IMG/VR virus record: IMGVR_UViG_3300032174_000005
Location: 1 to 64,000 of that record
Length of the DNA: 64,000 nucleotides
Origin: a virus
Reading direction: 5' to 3' (one strand)
The notes beneath the pieces were generated by a model that worked only from the letters and a program-made list of their open reading frames with translations, did no database searches and had not been told where the DNA came from. Position 1 is the stretch's first letter. Each line of letters starts with the position of its first letter. Below are positions 28,468 to 35,609 of the stretch, piece after piece. The translations under genes were made by a program, and so were the position numbers.

Positions 28468-29040
28468 ATGAACGGGTTCATGGGCATCGGCGGGAAGAAT
28501 AGTGGCCAGCAGAATCAGGCCATTGGAAATTTAAATAACCTGTTCAACTTCGGCTTCAGCACGGGGCAGAAGGAAACCGGCGCGGGGAACGCTTCTGTGG
28601 GACAGGGGCAGTCTGCATTGGGCATGGCGGGGAATTATTTCTCCAAGATTGCCAGCGGGAATCGCCAAGCGATGACACAAGCGGCGGCACCCGTGTCGAA
28701 TGCGGTTCAGAGTCAGGGGGATGCCGCGAGGCGGCAGCAATCAAGTATGGGCACCGCGCGTGGGGGCGGAGTCGCCAGCACGAATCAGACACAGAAAGAT
28801 GCGCAGATGGCACAGGTGGATAATGCGTTGTTTGGTGCGCAGGGCGGAGCTGCGAAGGAAGAGGCAGGAGTCGGCGGGGAGCAGGCACAGGTGGGCCTCG
28901 GGCAACTCAGTGCGGCGAATAGTCTGCTGAACAATGCCGCGTATGCCAGCGGCACGGCTGGGAGCATCGCCACGCAGGCGAGACAACAATCAGGCCAAGA
29001 GCAGCAGCAGATTATCAAGGATATCTTCGGGTTCGGTTAG
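28468..29040 (+). CDS. Putative internal virion (ejection) protein, low complexity
   Basis: A 190-residue protein with a strong ribosome site (AAGGAGG, 28458-28464). It is Gln/Gly/Ala/Ser-rich with little hydrophobic core (GQQNQAIGNL, QQQSGQEQQQI), typical of proteins stored inside podovirus capsids and ejected with DNA. First of three such genes. It ends at TAG. Confidence 0.6.
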   Translation: MNGFMGIGGKNSGQQNQAIGNLNNLFNFGFSTGQKETGAGNASVGQGQSALGMAGNYFSKIASGNRQAMTQAAAPVSNAVQSQGDAARRQQSSMGTARGGGVASTNQTQKDAQMAQVDNALFGAQGGAAKEEAGVGGEQAQVGLGQLSAANSLLNNAAYASGTAGSIATQARQQSGQEQQQIIKDIFGFG

Positions 29041-29055
29041 GAACAGGAGAATTAA

Positions 29056-30807
29056 ATGGGCGGTACACCGACAGTATTGACTCCTCCCCCTGATCCGGGG
29101 AATGCAGTCCCAGATGTGCAGAAATCCACTGGGGATAAAATCGGCGGATTCCTCGGCGCGATATCAAATGGCGGCGCGCTCGGGTCGATTTCCGATGCGC
29201 TGGGTCGTGCTCATCAGAAGCGATTGACCGAAGCGAAGATGTATCACGATGCGATGGTGGAGAAATTATCCCATCCCGCGTTTAGTGATCCGAATGATCC
29301 TGACCATGACAGGATTCAGCAGGAATACAGTTTGGTGAAGGATAACTATCTAAAAGCACTGGGTGACAAGGACGCGAAAGCAAACGCCCAGCAGCGCATC
29401 GCGATCGCGGAGCATCATGTCGCATCGCAGGGTGGGGGGCAGAATGGCGCGGTCCCCCCACCGCCTTCCCCGACTGGATCACCATCCCAATCTTCCAGCA
29501 GCCCCGCTCAGTCCTCACCCATGCAAGGACCGCCGGCTCCTGCCGCACCCGCAGCCACTCCTGACGCTGCGGCAGGGAACGGAAATCCTGCGGTCCCCCC
29601 GCCCCCGAAGCCGGATGCGACGGATGTGATGGCGGGGGTGCCTGCGGAGAGGGCGCAGTTACAGCAGAGGGCTGCGTTGAAGCAGAAGCAGGCGGAATCG
29701 GATATCGAGCAAAAGCGTCAGATTGCCGTCGCGCAAGCCAAGCCACCAGCCACGGAATTTTCCGCATGGCAGGACGCGTTTAAAAGTGAACATGGACGTG
29801 TACCGACTACCACGGAAATCGACGTACATCTGGCGGAAAAGGGCGCGGGAAAATCCGCTGCGACGAAACCGCTCGGCACAGAACGCGCGCAGAATCTAAA
29901 TCAAACGCTAACCGCGTTAAACGGGGGGAAAGATCTCCCGCCGTATATGATGCTAGGGCCGGATGCCACACAGAAAGATTACGACAACGCGAAATCCGCG
30001 ATAGATGATATGCGAAAAGCTGCGGCCAAGCCAAAGGACGCGGATATCAGCGATGATGCGGTGAATGCGTTCGCAGATGTGGTGATGAAGGGCGGTGCGT
30101 TGCCGAATCTCGGACTCGGCGGGGCAAACGCGCGTATTAAGATCATCAACCGCGTGGGGCAGATTGCCGCTGGGAAGGGAAAACCATCCACAGGAACTGG
30201 AGATCAGATTGTTTCTGGAAAGGCGGCTCTGACCGCTCTCACGCGAGAACTCACTGGATTGCAGGTCCAGCGCGGAGCGGTCGGGGCATTTGAAAACACC
30301 GCGTTGAAGAATCTGGAATTATTTGAAAAGACGGCCGAAGCGGTGGTGGATAAAGGATCTCCTTGGGTGAATAAGCCATTACGGGAAGTGGAAGCTGGCG
30401 GGCTGGGGAGTGATGAGGTAGTGGCTTACAACACCGCACGTAACGTGGCTCTGACCGAAATCTCCCGTGTGCTGGCAAATCCGAATATGACAGGGGTGCT
30501 CAGTGATCAGCAACGTGGGGAGGTGGGTGCGCTGATTGGGCCAGGGGCGACGCTATCCAACGTGCTGGCTGCAAGCAAGATATTGAAGCAGGATATGAAG
30601 AACAGGAAAGATTCCTTGGATGATGAGCTGGATGCGGTGCATACGCAGATTGGCACGAAGCCGGGGAAAAATACAGGGGGAGAGGCGTGGACGGCTCCGA
30701 AGGACGCACCCCCCGCGCCAAAACAGGATGGGCATAAGTTGAAATCCGGGGATAAGGTAATCGCCGTGAGCAAGGGGGGCGCATGGGCCAATCCCAGTAC
30801 ACAATAG
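29056..30807 (+). CDS. Putative internal virion (ejection) protein, large
   Basis: A 583-residue protein with ribosome site CAGGAG (29043-29048). Helical N-terminus (residues 20-110), Pro/Ala/Ser-rich linker (about 130-200), charged Gln/Lys coiled coil (205-250) and a helical C-terminal half. The mix fits an ejection protein that crosses the cell envelope. It ends at TAG 25 nt inside the next gene. Confidence 0.6.
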   Translation: MGGTPTVLTPPPDPGNAVPDVQKSTGDKIGGFLGAISNGGALGSISDALGRAHQKRLTEAKMYHDAMVEKLSHPAFSDPNDPDHDRIQQEYSLVKDNYLKALGDKDAKANAQQRIAIAEHHVASQGGGQNGAVPPPPSPTGSPSQSSSSPAQSSPMQGPPAPAAPAATPDAAAGNGNPAVPPPPKPDATDVMAGVPAERAQLQQRAALKQKQAESDIEQKRQIAVAQAKPPATEFSAWQDAFKSEHGRVPTTTEIDVHLAEKGAGKSAATKPLGTERAQNLNQTLTALNGGKDLPPYMMLGPDATQKDYDNAKSAIDDMRKAAAKPKDADISDDAVNAFADVVMKGGALPNLGLGGANARIKIINRVGQIAAGKGKPSTGTGDQIVSGKAALTALTRELTGLQVQRGAVGAFENTALKNLELFEKTAEAVVDKGSPWVNKPLREVEAGGLGSDEVVAYNTARNVALTEISRVLANPNMTGVLSDQQRGEVGALIGPGATLSNVLAASKILKQDMKNRKDSLDDELDAVHTQIGTKPGKNTGGEAWTAPKDAPPAPKQDGHKLKSGDKVIAVSKGGAWANPSTQ

Positions 30808-31778
30808 AGCCCCCGGATAGCCAATATAGTATTGAGCCCCCAGAGGGCGGGGATCTCACGCAACAGACACAAGCCGCCGCGAAACAAGCAGGCGCGCCGA
30901 CCAGCGCACCACCGCCTTCCAGCCCGCTGACCCGCCCTGCCATGCCGGGAACATCGTCCAAGTATGCCGGCCCGCAATCCGTCGCGCTCCCCGCGAAGGA
31001 ACGCGCCAGCCGGGATATCCCATTTGATGTGGCGAAAGTGGCGGGACCATCCGCCGCACTGGCCGTTGGTCCGGAGGTGATGCTACCCGGAGCGATCGCA
31101 AGCGGCGTTGCGCGCGGGGCGAGTGCGCTGACCGGGGCCACATATGGCGGGAGGATGTCGGCGGAAGCTGGATTACCAAAATGGCCGGGACAGGTGATCG
31201 GCGGGGTGGCAGGGCTGCTCGCGCCGGAAGTATTGAACAAGATGACAGGGCCATTGATCTCCAAGATCGCCACCGTGCTGGGGAAATCCACTCCGGAAAT
31301 CGCATCGGTGCTAACGGAGGATTCCACCCTCGCGCAGAAGGTGGGGAGGGATGTGGCGGAACGCGCAGCAAGAGGCGCGCCATTATCCCCCAAGGAAGAG
31401 GAATTGCTTTTGAAACAGGTGCAGAAGTATTACACACCTGAAACCGGGATTGAGCAATCCGCGCAGAAGGCGGGGAAGATTTACGCGGGCAGGGGGACTT
31501 CCCTCCGCCCGACAAACGAGCAGATTGCCATCCGGGGAATGGAACCGCCGCCTGAGCCCTCCCCCGTCACCACAGGCGGAAGCGGAGAATCCGATGCATC
31601 ATTTGAATCCAACCAGCGCATCGCGGCAGAGAAGGCGGGAGGGGTTAAATACTTCCGCGTGACGCGAGGGGGGAAGAGGATTCCCTGGGTGGGAAATGAC
31701 CCCGGCGTTGCAAGACTGAATCCGGGGGAAAGAATGGTCAGGATAAACACCAAAACAGGAGAAGAGTTTTCGCTGTGA
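30783..31778 (+). CDS. Putative internal virion protein with amphipathic segment
   Basis: A 331-residue protein with ribosome site AAGGGGGG. It opens with a twofold peptide repeat (QYTIEPPDS, QYSIEPPEG). Residues 75-130 are Ala/Gly/Val/Leu-rich and could insert in membranes (LAVGPEVMLPGAIASGVARG). The C-terminal part is charged. It is likely part of the ejection machine. Overlaps the gene before by 25 nt. Confidence 0.55.
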   Translation: MGQSQYTIEPPDSQYSIEPPEGGDLTQQTQAAAKQAGAPTSAPPPSSPLTRPAMPGTSSKYAGPQSVALPAKERASRDIPFDVAKVAGPSAALAVGPEVMLPGAIASGVARGASALTGATYGGRMSAEAGLPKWPGQVIGGVAGLLAPEVLNKMTGPLISKIATVLGKSTPEIASVLTEDSTLAQKVGRDVAERAARGAPLSPKEEELLLKQVQKYYTPETGIEQSAQKAGKIYAGRGTSLRPTNEQIAIRGMEPPPEPSPVTTGGSGESDASFESNQRIAAEKAGGVKYFRVTRGGKRIPWVGNDPGVARLNPGERMVRINTKTGEEFSL

Positions 31779-32761
31779 TCCTCACAGCGTCCACCCTCAC
31801 GGATTATCAAAGTTGTCCCCGCAAGACGTTATTATCCACCGATTGGGAAATATTGAAGTTGAGGCCGAAGCAGATGCTGGATTCGTGTCTCCGGCGGGGG
31901 ATTCTCGCGATCACACAGGGCAAGGACGCAGGGGAGGTGGCGGAGGGAATGAAAGCGGAATTCCTGCAAGCTGCGGCGAATCCTGGGATGGACACCCCAC
32001 GCGGGGCGAAGCCGTATGAGATAGCCAAGGATCACGTGGCGATGATTCAGACGATTCTGCGTGCGGCGAAGCGGATGGAACTGCCGGTGCTGGCGGAATC
32101 CCCGACAGTCCAGTTATCCTCCACGGTGGAGTATCAGCCACTCGCGTTTACGGATGGGGTGATGCTGCACAGGATCATCACAGTGGATAGATGGGATGAC
32201 GCGGCACTGTCTCGCGAGTTGCATGGATGGTACACAATCGGCGATCAAGCGGTGACAGGACTCCCCCTCACGCTGCATGTGATTGAAACCGGTCAGACGC
32301 GGAATGGCCGTCGCGCGAGTCCATGGGCAAGGGGCTGGAGGCATCCCACCCTGCGGAACGCACATCGTATCCGCTTCCTACATAAAGATGGCACGGGATT
32401 CAAAGGCTGGACGCCCGTGTGGCTCGCGGATGAGCGAGAACTGGACGCGGAAGAATGGGTGGAAGCGATGTGGAAGGAGGGCGCGGTGCAGGCGGCGTGG
32501 AAGGATATCGCGGTTGCGCCGCCCACGTTATCCCAACGCAGCGGGACATTGGGGCAGCTTCGGCTGGAGGCCCATCGGATGAGTGTTCTGATTTCGGAAC
32601 GCCAGTCCAATCCGTGGTCCGCCATCCCCATGCATCGTGGGAGTTGCGACGGGATGGTGCCCTGCGGGTGGCAGGAAGCATGTTATCGTGAAAGTAACGA
32701 TGTCCAAGAATCCGGATTGTATCGCGGGAGAGATCAGGGTACTCTACAGGTAATTATGTAG
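31775..32761 (+). CDS. RecB/Cas4-like fold protein with an unusual active site
   Basis: A 328-residue protein, GTG start overlapping the previous stop. It begins with SYL-type sequence (STLTDYQSCPRKTLLS), and the C-terminus has CDGMVPCGWQEAC. One early Cys and three late Cys is the iron-sulfur pattern of Cas4/AddB-type nucleases. The expected D-x(n)-E-x-K core is not obvious. The segment around residues 165-190 has D, E and R but no acid-x-Lys triplet. It may be a nuclease-derived structural or regulatory protein. It stops at tandem TAG TAG. Confidence 0.55.
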   Translation: MILTASTLTDYQSCPRKTLLSTDWEILKLRPKQMLDSCLRRGILAITQGKDAGEVAEGMKAEFLQAAANPGMDTPRGAKPYEIAKDHVAMIQTILRAAKRMELPVLAESPTVQLSSTVEYQPLAFTDGVMLHRIITVDRWDDAALSRELHGWYTIGDQAVTGLPLTLHVIETGQTRNGRRASPWARGWRHPTLRNAHRIRFLHKDGTGFKGWTPVWLADERELDAEEWVEAMWKEGAVQAAWKDIAVAPPTLSQRSGTLGQLRLEAHRMSVLISERQSNPWSAIPMHRGSCDGMVPCGWQEACYRESNDVQESGLYRGRDQGTLQVIM

Positions 32762-32784
32762 TAGGAAACGATAAAGGAGAGACG

Positions 32785-33381
32785 ATGAGACGACTGCTGG
32801 CCCTGCCCCTGCTGTTACTGTTCAGCCTTCCTGTGTTTGCCCAATCCCATTCCGCGAGCCTGTCATGGACCCTCAGCACCTCCACGGCGGTGGTGAGCCA
32901 GAATGTGTATCGGAGTTCCGATGCGGGGGTGACATTTACGAAACTCGCTGCGGGGACGGGCCTCGCGGCAACAATCACCACCTTCACCGATTCCACAGCG
33001 GCTGCGGGTGCGACATACCAGTATTACGTCACGGCTGTGTGCCCGACAACTGGGGCCTGCACGGGGGAATCCATCCCATCCAATAAAGTGACAGCGGTGA
33101 TCCCTGGGAACACTCCGCCGCCCCCAACCGGTCTTTCCATCACCAACATCGCGATCAACAACGTGAACGGGCAGGATCGCTTGCAGGTGGATTGGACCGC
33201 GCCCGCAAACTCCGCTACCGCATTCACCATCTTCGGCGGGCAGGGGCAGGTGCTGAAGCAGGGTAGCCAGACCACCGCGAATGGCGTGTACTCGTATGCG
33301 ATTCTCATCCCCGTGCAGAACGGTGTCGTGACTATCTGTGATTCCAAGGGATGCACGAGCCAGAACTTTCAGGGGATTTAA
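32785..33381 (+). CDS. Exported fibronectin type III-like protein
   Basis: A 198-residue protein with ribosome site AAAGGAG. Signal peptide 1-20 (RRLLALPLLLLFSLPVFA, then QS). Residues 22-105 resemble a fibronectin III domain (SLSWTLSTSTAVVSQNVYRS, then YQYYVTAV). A Pro-rich linker leads to a second beta domain. Sixth of the exported tail-region proteins. It probably binds a cell or polymer surface. Confidence 0.75.
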   Translation: MRRLLALPLLLLFSLPVFAQSHSASLSWTLSTSTAVVSQNVYRSSDAGVTFTKLAAGTGLAATITTFTDSTAAAGATYQYYVTAVCPTTGACTGESIPSNKVTAVIPGNTPPPPTGLSITNIAINNVNGQDRLQVDWTAPANSATAFTIFGGQGQVLKQGSQTTANGVYSYAILIPVQNGVVTICDSKGCTSQNFQGI

Positions 33382-33849
33382 ATGTTCGGACTGCATTGGC
33401 ATCGACGGGGACGGGGGGAGCGGCATCACCATCCCCATCATCCCCATGACCACGCGGCAACCATTCAATTCATCACAAGATTCGGCAATGTAATTCAAAA
33501 AGGAGAGAACATGGTTAACCTGACACCAGCAGCAAGCGCGTATGACATTGTGGTAACCGGGGAGCTGGACGCAAGTGGAAATGCGGTCCCGCTGCCTAGC
33601 GTGGCGTTCGGATTCGCGGTGAATGATCCGGCGCTCGGGATCCTCACGGTGAACGCGGATGGGAGAAGCGGGACTTTCGTCGCGAACGCGGCCCAGACGG
33701 CCAGCTCATCCGGATTCATCACCATCACCGATCCAGTCGTGGGCATCACCGCGCAATCTCACTTTACGTTCACCGTTCCCCCGCCGCCGCCTCCGCCAGT
33801 CGCAGCGACGATTCAGTTCACGGAATCCGCTCCGCATCCTGCTGTCTAG
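33382..33849 (+). CDS. Ig-like protein with His-rich N-terminus and two possible starts
   Basis: A 155-residue frame that begins directly after the previous TAA with a weak ribosome site. Residues 15-25 are His-rich (HHHPHHPHDH). A second in-frame ATG at 33511 has a perfect site (AAAAGGAGAG), giving a 112-residue Ig-like domain (VTGELDASGNAVPLPSVAFG). AATIQF occurs at both ends of the long form. Both products may be made. The tail is Pro-rich. It ends at TAG. Confidence 0.6.
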   Translation: MFGLHWHRRGRGERHHHPHHPHDHAATIQFITRFGNVIQKGENMVNLTPAASAYDIVVTGELDASGNAVPLPSVAFGFAVNDPALGILTVNADGRSGTFVANAAQTASSSGFITITDPVVGITAQSHFTFTVPPPPPPPVAATIQFTESAPHPAV

Positions 33850-33858
33850 GAGAGGCTC

Positions 33859-34344
33859 ATGTTCTTCGGCGCGCTACAGATGCACGAAGGCGAGTCGCTG
33901 TATCTCGCGAATAAATGGGATCTGATCGGGCTCGGGATATTGACCATCCTGTTGCTGCTGTTGATATTTTCCGATCGGATCCCGTCCATCGGGACGATTC
34001 GCGAGTTCGTGGAGATTATCAACACGAGGGGCGGGAACATCCTGCTGCTGGGATTCTTCGTGTGGATATTCTTCCGCTCGGCGATGTTGTTTATCTACCA
34101 TGTCATGGGCATGGCCGAGGCTCCGGGGCCGATCGACAAGGCGCAGGCGGTGATTACCTCAGGGCTGGGATTCGTGACTGGATCCGCGTTCGGTGGGGCG
34201 TTCGGCGCGCTATTGAAAACGATGAATCCATCTCAGACGGAGACTCCACCCTCCATTCCCCCCGGCGTATCCCAAGCTGAAACGATCACCAAGACGACTT
34301 CTACTATTCCTCCCCCGGCCATCCCGCCGGACGTGAAACCTTGA
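33859..34344 (+). CDS. Membrane protein, holin candidate
   Basis: A 161-residue protein with ribosome site TAGGAGAGG. Two clear transmembrane helices (residues about 22-42 LIGLGILTILLLLLIFS and 57-84 ILLLGFFVWIFFRSAMLFIY) and a third weaker Gly/Ala/Phe-rich segment (about 98-118). The C-terminus is Pro/Thr-rich. It opens the lysis cassette and is the best holin candidate. Confidence 0.6.
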   Translation: MFFGALQMHEGESLYLANKWDLIGLGILTILLLLLIFSDRIPSIGTIREFVEIINTRGGNILLLGFFVWIFFRSAMLFIYHVMGMAEAPGPIDKAQAVITSGLGFVTGSAFGGAFGALLKTMNPSQTETPPSIPPGVSQAETITKTTSTIPPPAIPPDVKP

Positions 34345-34664
34345 GCGAAGCCTTCAACGACGGGGTGATCGGGGCCATCGGCGCGGCGTTTATGCTGGGG
34401 GTGCAGTGGGCGAGTAAGTTTTTCAAGCCATCCAGCGGGAACGGGGGGAACGGGAACGGGCACGTGAAAGCCATCGCGGATGCCGTGGCGATTGCGGAGA
34501 TTAAAAAAGACCTCGCGAATCTTGGTGCGCTGAAGGAGATTGTCGAGGATAATAGCCGGCAGATGTTCGAGTTCGCCAAGGATCACGCGGAGTTTACCCA
34601 GGCGTACATCGAAAAACATGCCCAGCTCTCCGAGCGGATTGCTCGATTGGAGAGTGAACGATGA
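34341..34664 (+). CDS. Membrane-anchored coiled-coil protein (spanin- or holin-like)
   Basis: A 107-residue protein; the start is TTG overlapping the previous stop. One N-terminal membrane helix (about 7-25, GVIGAIGAAFMLGVQWASKF), a Gly/Asn linker, then a long charged coiled coil (residues 45-107). Membrane anchor plus periplasmic coiled coil fits an inner-membrane spanin. An accessory holin is also possible. Confidence 0.55.
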   Translation: MSEAFNDGVIGAIGAAFMLGVQWASKFFKPSSGNGGNGNGHVKAIADAVAIAEIKKDLANLGALKEIVEDNSRQMFEFAKDHAEFTQAYIEKHAQLSERIARLESER

Positions 34665-34882
34665 AGGAACTGTTATGGTCGGCGGTCGCACCGTTGTGTT
34701 TTGTGGGAGGGTTCATCACCTGTATGGTTATATTGCACAAAATGAAAAACAAACTCCTTGACGTGCCGAGGGAAAGTGTTACCGTTCAGGATATTACAGA
34801 ATGGGTAAAAAGGAAGCAGGCTACGGATGCGCTGCTTGCCTTGGCAAAAGAGATGCGGCACAAGTTCCTCGCAGGAGGATAA
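34661..34882 (+). CDS. Single-pass membrane protein of the lysis cassette
   Basis: A 73-residue protein, ATGA overlap. One membrane helix (residues about 4-26, LLWSAVAPLCFVGGFITCMV) followed by a charged helical tail. It shares translation coupling with its neighbours. Its exact lysis role is unknown. Confidence 0.6.
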   Translation: MKELLWSAVAPLCFVGGFITCMVILHKMKNKLLDVPRESVTVQDITEWVKRKQATDALLALAKEMRHKFLAGG

Positions 34883-34885
34883 TCC

Positions 34886-35110
34886 ATGGACGGCCCCCAG
34901 CCCTCAGTCACCATATACTATCTGATATTAGGTGCGTTCTTCGCGCTGCTGTTCTTCTCCAGCTGGATCACGTTGAATGTGTTTGTGGCGTTATGGAGGA
35001 AGTCGCATGTGGACATGGGAACAGACCACCGGAAGGCTGATCACCCCTACTGGCGGGCTGATGGCCTCGGGCTACTCAGGAGCGGGAGATGGAAAGAACA
35101 ATCCAAATGA
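34886..35110 (+). CDS. Single-pass membrane protein overlapping the lysin gene
   Basis: A 74-residue protein that starts at ATG 34886 with GCAGGAGG before it. One membrane helix (about 10-35, YYLILGAFFALLFFSSWITL). The last 34 residues lie in another frame of the following lysin gene (104-nt overlap). Such nesting is common for lysis partners. It could be a holin/antiholin. Confidence 0.6.
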   Translation: MDGPQPSVTIYYLILGAFFALLFFSSWITLNVFVALWRKSHVDMGTDHRKADHPYWRADGLGLLRSGRWKEQSK

Positions 35111-35390
35111 AGAGACCATCCGAAATGTTGGACCGATCCCGGTTGGACTTTATGACATTGAAGATCCCATCGACTCTCCTACCCACGGGCCTTTCGCGCT
35201 TCCCCTGTTACCAAGTGTGGAAAATATCATGTACGGTCGTTCCGAATTCCTCATTCACGGTGACAGTATCGAACGCCCTGGCCAAGCCTCAGAAGGCTGC
35301 ATTATCCTTCCCCGTTTCGCAAGAGTGAATATATGGAATAGTAATGACCACGTGCTCGAAGTTGTGCGACAATTGCCTTCCAAGACGTAG
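35007..35390 (+). CDS. DUF2778/Tlde1-like cell-wall enzyme, putative endolysin
   Basis: A 127-residue protein. Start ATG 35007 has GGAGGA at 34995-35000; an upstream ATG (34977) has no good site. The family sequence is plain: WTWEQTTGRLI at the start, GKNNPNEE, VGPIPVGLYDI, then the catalytic region FLIHGDSIERPG and ASEGCIIL, with His and Cys placed as in L,D-transpeptidase-type folds. DUF2778/Tlde1 domains are known as type VI effectors that attack or edit peptidoglycan stem peptides. As last gene of the lysis set it is probably the endolysin. No signal peptide. Confidence 0.82.
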   Translation: MWTWEQTTGRLITPTGGLMASGYSGAGDGKNNPNEETIRNVGPIPVGLYDIEDPIDSPTHGPFALPLLPSVENIMYGRSEFLIHGDSIERPGQASEGCIILPRFARVNIWNSNDHVLEVVRQLPSKT

Positions 35391-35430
35391 CTGCAAACCC
35401 CAACCCTCGAAAGAAAACCACAGACCCCTC

Positions 35431-35451
35431 GGGACCGAGACGAACGGTCCC
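35431..35451. terminator. Hairpin between convergent late and tRNA units
   Basis: A perfect 7-bp stem (GGGACCG/CGGTCCC) with a 7-nt loop lies between the end of the plus-strand late unit and the minus-strand tRNA unit. A T-rich stretch follows 9 nt away on the plus side and a T-rich tract on the minus side. It is likely a shared, imperfect intrinsic terminator. Confidence 0.55.
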
Positions 35452-35474
35452 GCCTTGACTGTTTTTGGGAAAAT

Positions 35475-35549
35475 TGGAGCACCTGGTGGGACTTGCACCC
35501 ACAGCCTGAGAGCTTAGAGGTCTCTGCTCAACTTTTGAGCTACAGGTGC
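35475..35549 (-). tRNA. tRNA with anticodon CUA (amber-reading)
   Basis: A full cloverleaf on the minus strand: 7-bp acceptor (GCACCTG/CAGGTGC), U8-A9, D stem GCTC/GAGC, anticodon loop CTCTAAG with U33, CUA and A37, 5-nt variable loop, T stem GTGGG/CCCAC, and discriminator U followed by encoded CCA. Deviations: C31-C39 mismatch in the anticodon stem, no GG in the D loop, G at position 55. The anticodon pairs with UAG. The charging amino acid is unknown. Confidence 0.8.
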
Positions 35550-35557
35550 TAAGAAAT

Positions 35558-35609
35558 TGGCGCGGGGTGTCGCACTCAAGCGCAGTGATCTGCCGACCAC
35601 TCACCCCGC
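35558..35609 (-). ncRNA. 52-nt tRNA-like element with acceptor stem and CCA
   Basis: On the minus strand GCGGGGT pairs with ACCCCGC, followed by G and CCA exactly as in a tRNA 3' end. A D-arm-like hairpin (GTGG/TCAC, loop TCGGCAGA with GG) follows the first strand. Only 16 nt remain, enough for one short hairpin, so either the anticodon or the T arm is missing. It lies 8 nt and 1 nt from two full tRNAs. It could be a degraded tRNA or a functional mini-tRNA mimic. Confidence 0.5.

Noticed and set aside
29363-29629. An 88-codon plus frame in the ejection-protein gene
   Set aside because: Shadow of the Pro/Ala linker of the 583-residue protein.
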